The position numbers and the translations under genes were made by a program. A DNA stretch of 6,624 nt. It comes from Planctomycetota bacterium (GTDB taxonomy: Bacteria; Planctomycetota; Planctomycetia; Planctomycetales; Planctomycetaceae). Below the pieces are notes generated by a model. The model was not told the DNA's origin. It did not search any database and was given only the letters and a program-made list of their open reading frames with translations. Numbering within the stretch: position 1 is the stretch's first letter; each line of letters starts with the position of its first letter. This document shows positions 5,335 through 6,624 of this stretch, piece by piece. The stretch is taken from the NCBI GenBank assembly GCA_024278285.1, contig JAJRTM010000387.1, forward strand, positions 1 through 6,624. Reading direction: 5' to 3'.

Positions 5335-6624
5335 TCCCTTTGGGGTTTCTGGAGCCTTGGGTTCAAACTCAATCTTTTCCGCGGTTTTAATTTCCTTCAT
5401 GCTTCCCAGCTTGCCGTAAACATCAGGAACCTGTGCGGTTTTGGGGAATGGATGTGGGACATAAGCAATTTGTTTTGTTCCCCATCTGGCAGCGGTCAAG
5501 TGATACCTGTGCGATTCCGTTGCGACACGGCTGGAACCATTCTGGCGTGTCGCATTTGTTTTCCCGATTATTGATTGATCAGAAAAAGCAAGCTGGATCG
5601 GATCTTTCTTGCCGTATTGAATTTCCAGTTTGAGAGCAGGAAGATCGGAAGGACCAGAGAGCAGACTCCCCAGTTCTGCCACTTGCGGGAAGAGAATGTA
5701 ATCGACATCGTTCTGGCGAAATTTTTCGCCTTCGATAATGCGATCCCCAAAATGCAGCGAGACTTTGCTTCGATCAATCTTCCAGACAGGATGATAGGCG
5801 ACGATGATACTGTCATCGCCAAATCGCAAGCGAGGTTCGATTCGCAGTGATGACGCCAGCGCAGTCCAGACGATGGGGGGCGTTTGATGTTCTGGTAATC
5901 GGGAAGCGAATCGAATCAAAACAGGCGGCGGAATGTAGGCGAGCACTTTTTCATCACCCAGGTATTTAGCCAGCTTTGTCGTGTTATTGGTGTCGTAATA
6001 AAAGGTGAGTAAAGTGACGGTACTTTGTTCTCGTTCCAGTTCGACATCCAGATTGCGCAAAATTGCATCTTCTGCATCAGCCAGTTCTCCCGCTTTTTGA
6101 AGAATTTTGGCACAAGCCAGGTTCGCTTCCCAAACTTGTGCAGATTCATTCAAAGCTTTTTTTGCAGTTTCCACCGAAGCAGTGTGTTGTCCCAGATGTG
6201 CTTGAATGACCGCCTGATTTGCATACGCAGTAGCCAGCATGTCGTCCCTGCGAAAGTGTCCTGATTCCAGAGTGGCCAATTGCTTGTAAGTAGCCATTGC
6301 TTCAAACATTTTCCCAAGAGCCTGCTGAGTTCTTGCCAGGTAGTACCAGTAAGGAGGGTAGCATTCCATGAACGGCTGCATTCGTTTAAGAATTCGCAGA
6401 CGAACTTGCGGGTCTTTCTGATTCATCGCCTGTTCCAGACTGTCCAAGTCTGTCGAACGAATCAGCCAGCGGTCGGGAATGTGATTTTTTTGGGCCAGTT
6501 TCCAGAAGGTATCCAGAAATGTAGAGGATTTTTTTACCACGGCGTTAACACGCGTTTTTTCCAGCTTCAACATTTCGTTATCGCGATTCCATTGGAAATT
6601 ACGATAATCCCACCAACTGCTTGC
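5320..6624 (-). CDS. TPR-containing protein of unknown function, N-terminus probably beyond window
   Basis: The minus-strand frame runs from the right edge to TAG at 5322-5320. An internal ATG at 6573 would give 417 residues, but the frame stays open for 17 more codons to 6624. They read as plausible protein ([16 protein letters not shown]), and no SD precedes that ATG, so the gene most likely begins outside the window. Counting from that Met, residues 73-180 hold TPR-like helical pairs ([45 protein letters not shown]; then [13 protein letters not shown]). Residues 205-345 look beta-rich and include a segment with [25 protein letters not shown]. The C-terminal tail is Lys/Glu/Pro-rich ([17 protein letters not shown]). 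No catalytic motif or membrane segment is visible in this part. It converges on pheS, and the last 15 nt overlap. I do not recognise the family. Confidence 0.85.
   Translation of the reverse strand, partial: ASSWWDYRNFQWNRDNEMLKLEKTRVNAVVKKSSTFLDTFWKLAQKNHIPDRWLIRSTDLDSLEQAMNQKDPQVRLRILKRMQPFMECYPPYWYYLARTQQALGKMFEAMATYKQLATLESGHFRRDDMLATAYANQAVIQAHLGQHTASVETAKKALNESAQVWEANLACAKILQKAGELADAEDAILRNLDVELEREQSTVTLLTFYYDTNNTTKLAKYLGDEKVLAYIPPPVLIRFASRLPEHQTPPIVWTALASSLRIEPRLRFGDDSIIVAYHPVWKIDRSKVSLHFGDRIIEGEKFRQNDVDYILFPQVAELGSLLSGPSDLPALKLEIQYGKKDPIQLAFSDQSIIGKTNATRQNGSSRVATESHRYHLTAARWGTKQIAYVPHPFPKTAQVPDVYGKLGSMKEIKTAEKIEFEPKAPETPKGSELR

Noticed and set aside
1..6624. Mobile element, CRISPR array, tRNA or other RNA gene
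   Set aside because: I saw no repeated spacers, transposase motifs, terminal inverted repeats with target duplications, or cloverleaf-like tRNA sequence on either strand.

Overview
The window looks like an ordinary piece of a bacterial chromosome. It carries the conserved translation cluster infC - rpmI - rplT - pheS on the plus strand, flanked by two minus-strand genes for tetratricopeptide-repeat (TPR) proteins. The base composition is moderate to AT-leaning. The style of the L20 N-terminus, the PheS sequence and the large secreted TPR protein suggest a planctomycete (Planctomycetales). That assignment rests on remembered family character, not on a search.

Layout: positions 1-2400 (minus) hold about 800 codons of a large exported TPR protein whose C-terminal end lies beyond the left edge. 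Positions 2401-2802 are a divergent intergenic region with candidate promoters for both directions and one imperfect hairpin. infC (IF3) follows and appears to start at a non-canonical AUC codon at 2803, not at the GTG at 2821. A 248-nt gap between infC and rpmI contains an extended -10 promoter bracketed by an inverted repeat. It also holds a structured leader with a perfect 8-bp hairpin and two interleaved 5-bp helices, which fits an L20-type autoregulatory leader. rpmI (L35) and rplT (L20) follow. A strong intrinsic terminator or attenuator sits between rplT and pheS. pheS (PheRS alpha subunit) is not followed by pheT. Instead it converges on, and overlaps by 15 nt, a second minus-strand TPR protein of unknown function (5320-6624) that appears to continue past the right edge.

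How the genes work together: IF3, L35 and L20 serve translation initiation and 50S assembly, and PheS supplies half of phenylalanyl-tRNA synthetase. The gene order matches the classical infC-rpmI-rplT-pheS order of E. coli, without thrS upstream or pheT downstream inside this window. The plausible regulatory layers are IF3 discrimination against its own AUC start, an L20-type mRNA leader before rpmI, and termination/attenuation before pheS. I see no mobile element, CRISPR array, RNA gene or clearly undescribed system. The most interesting features are regulatory.
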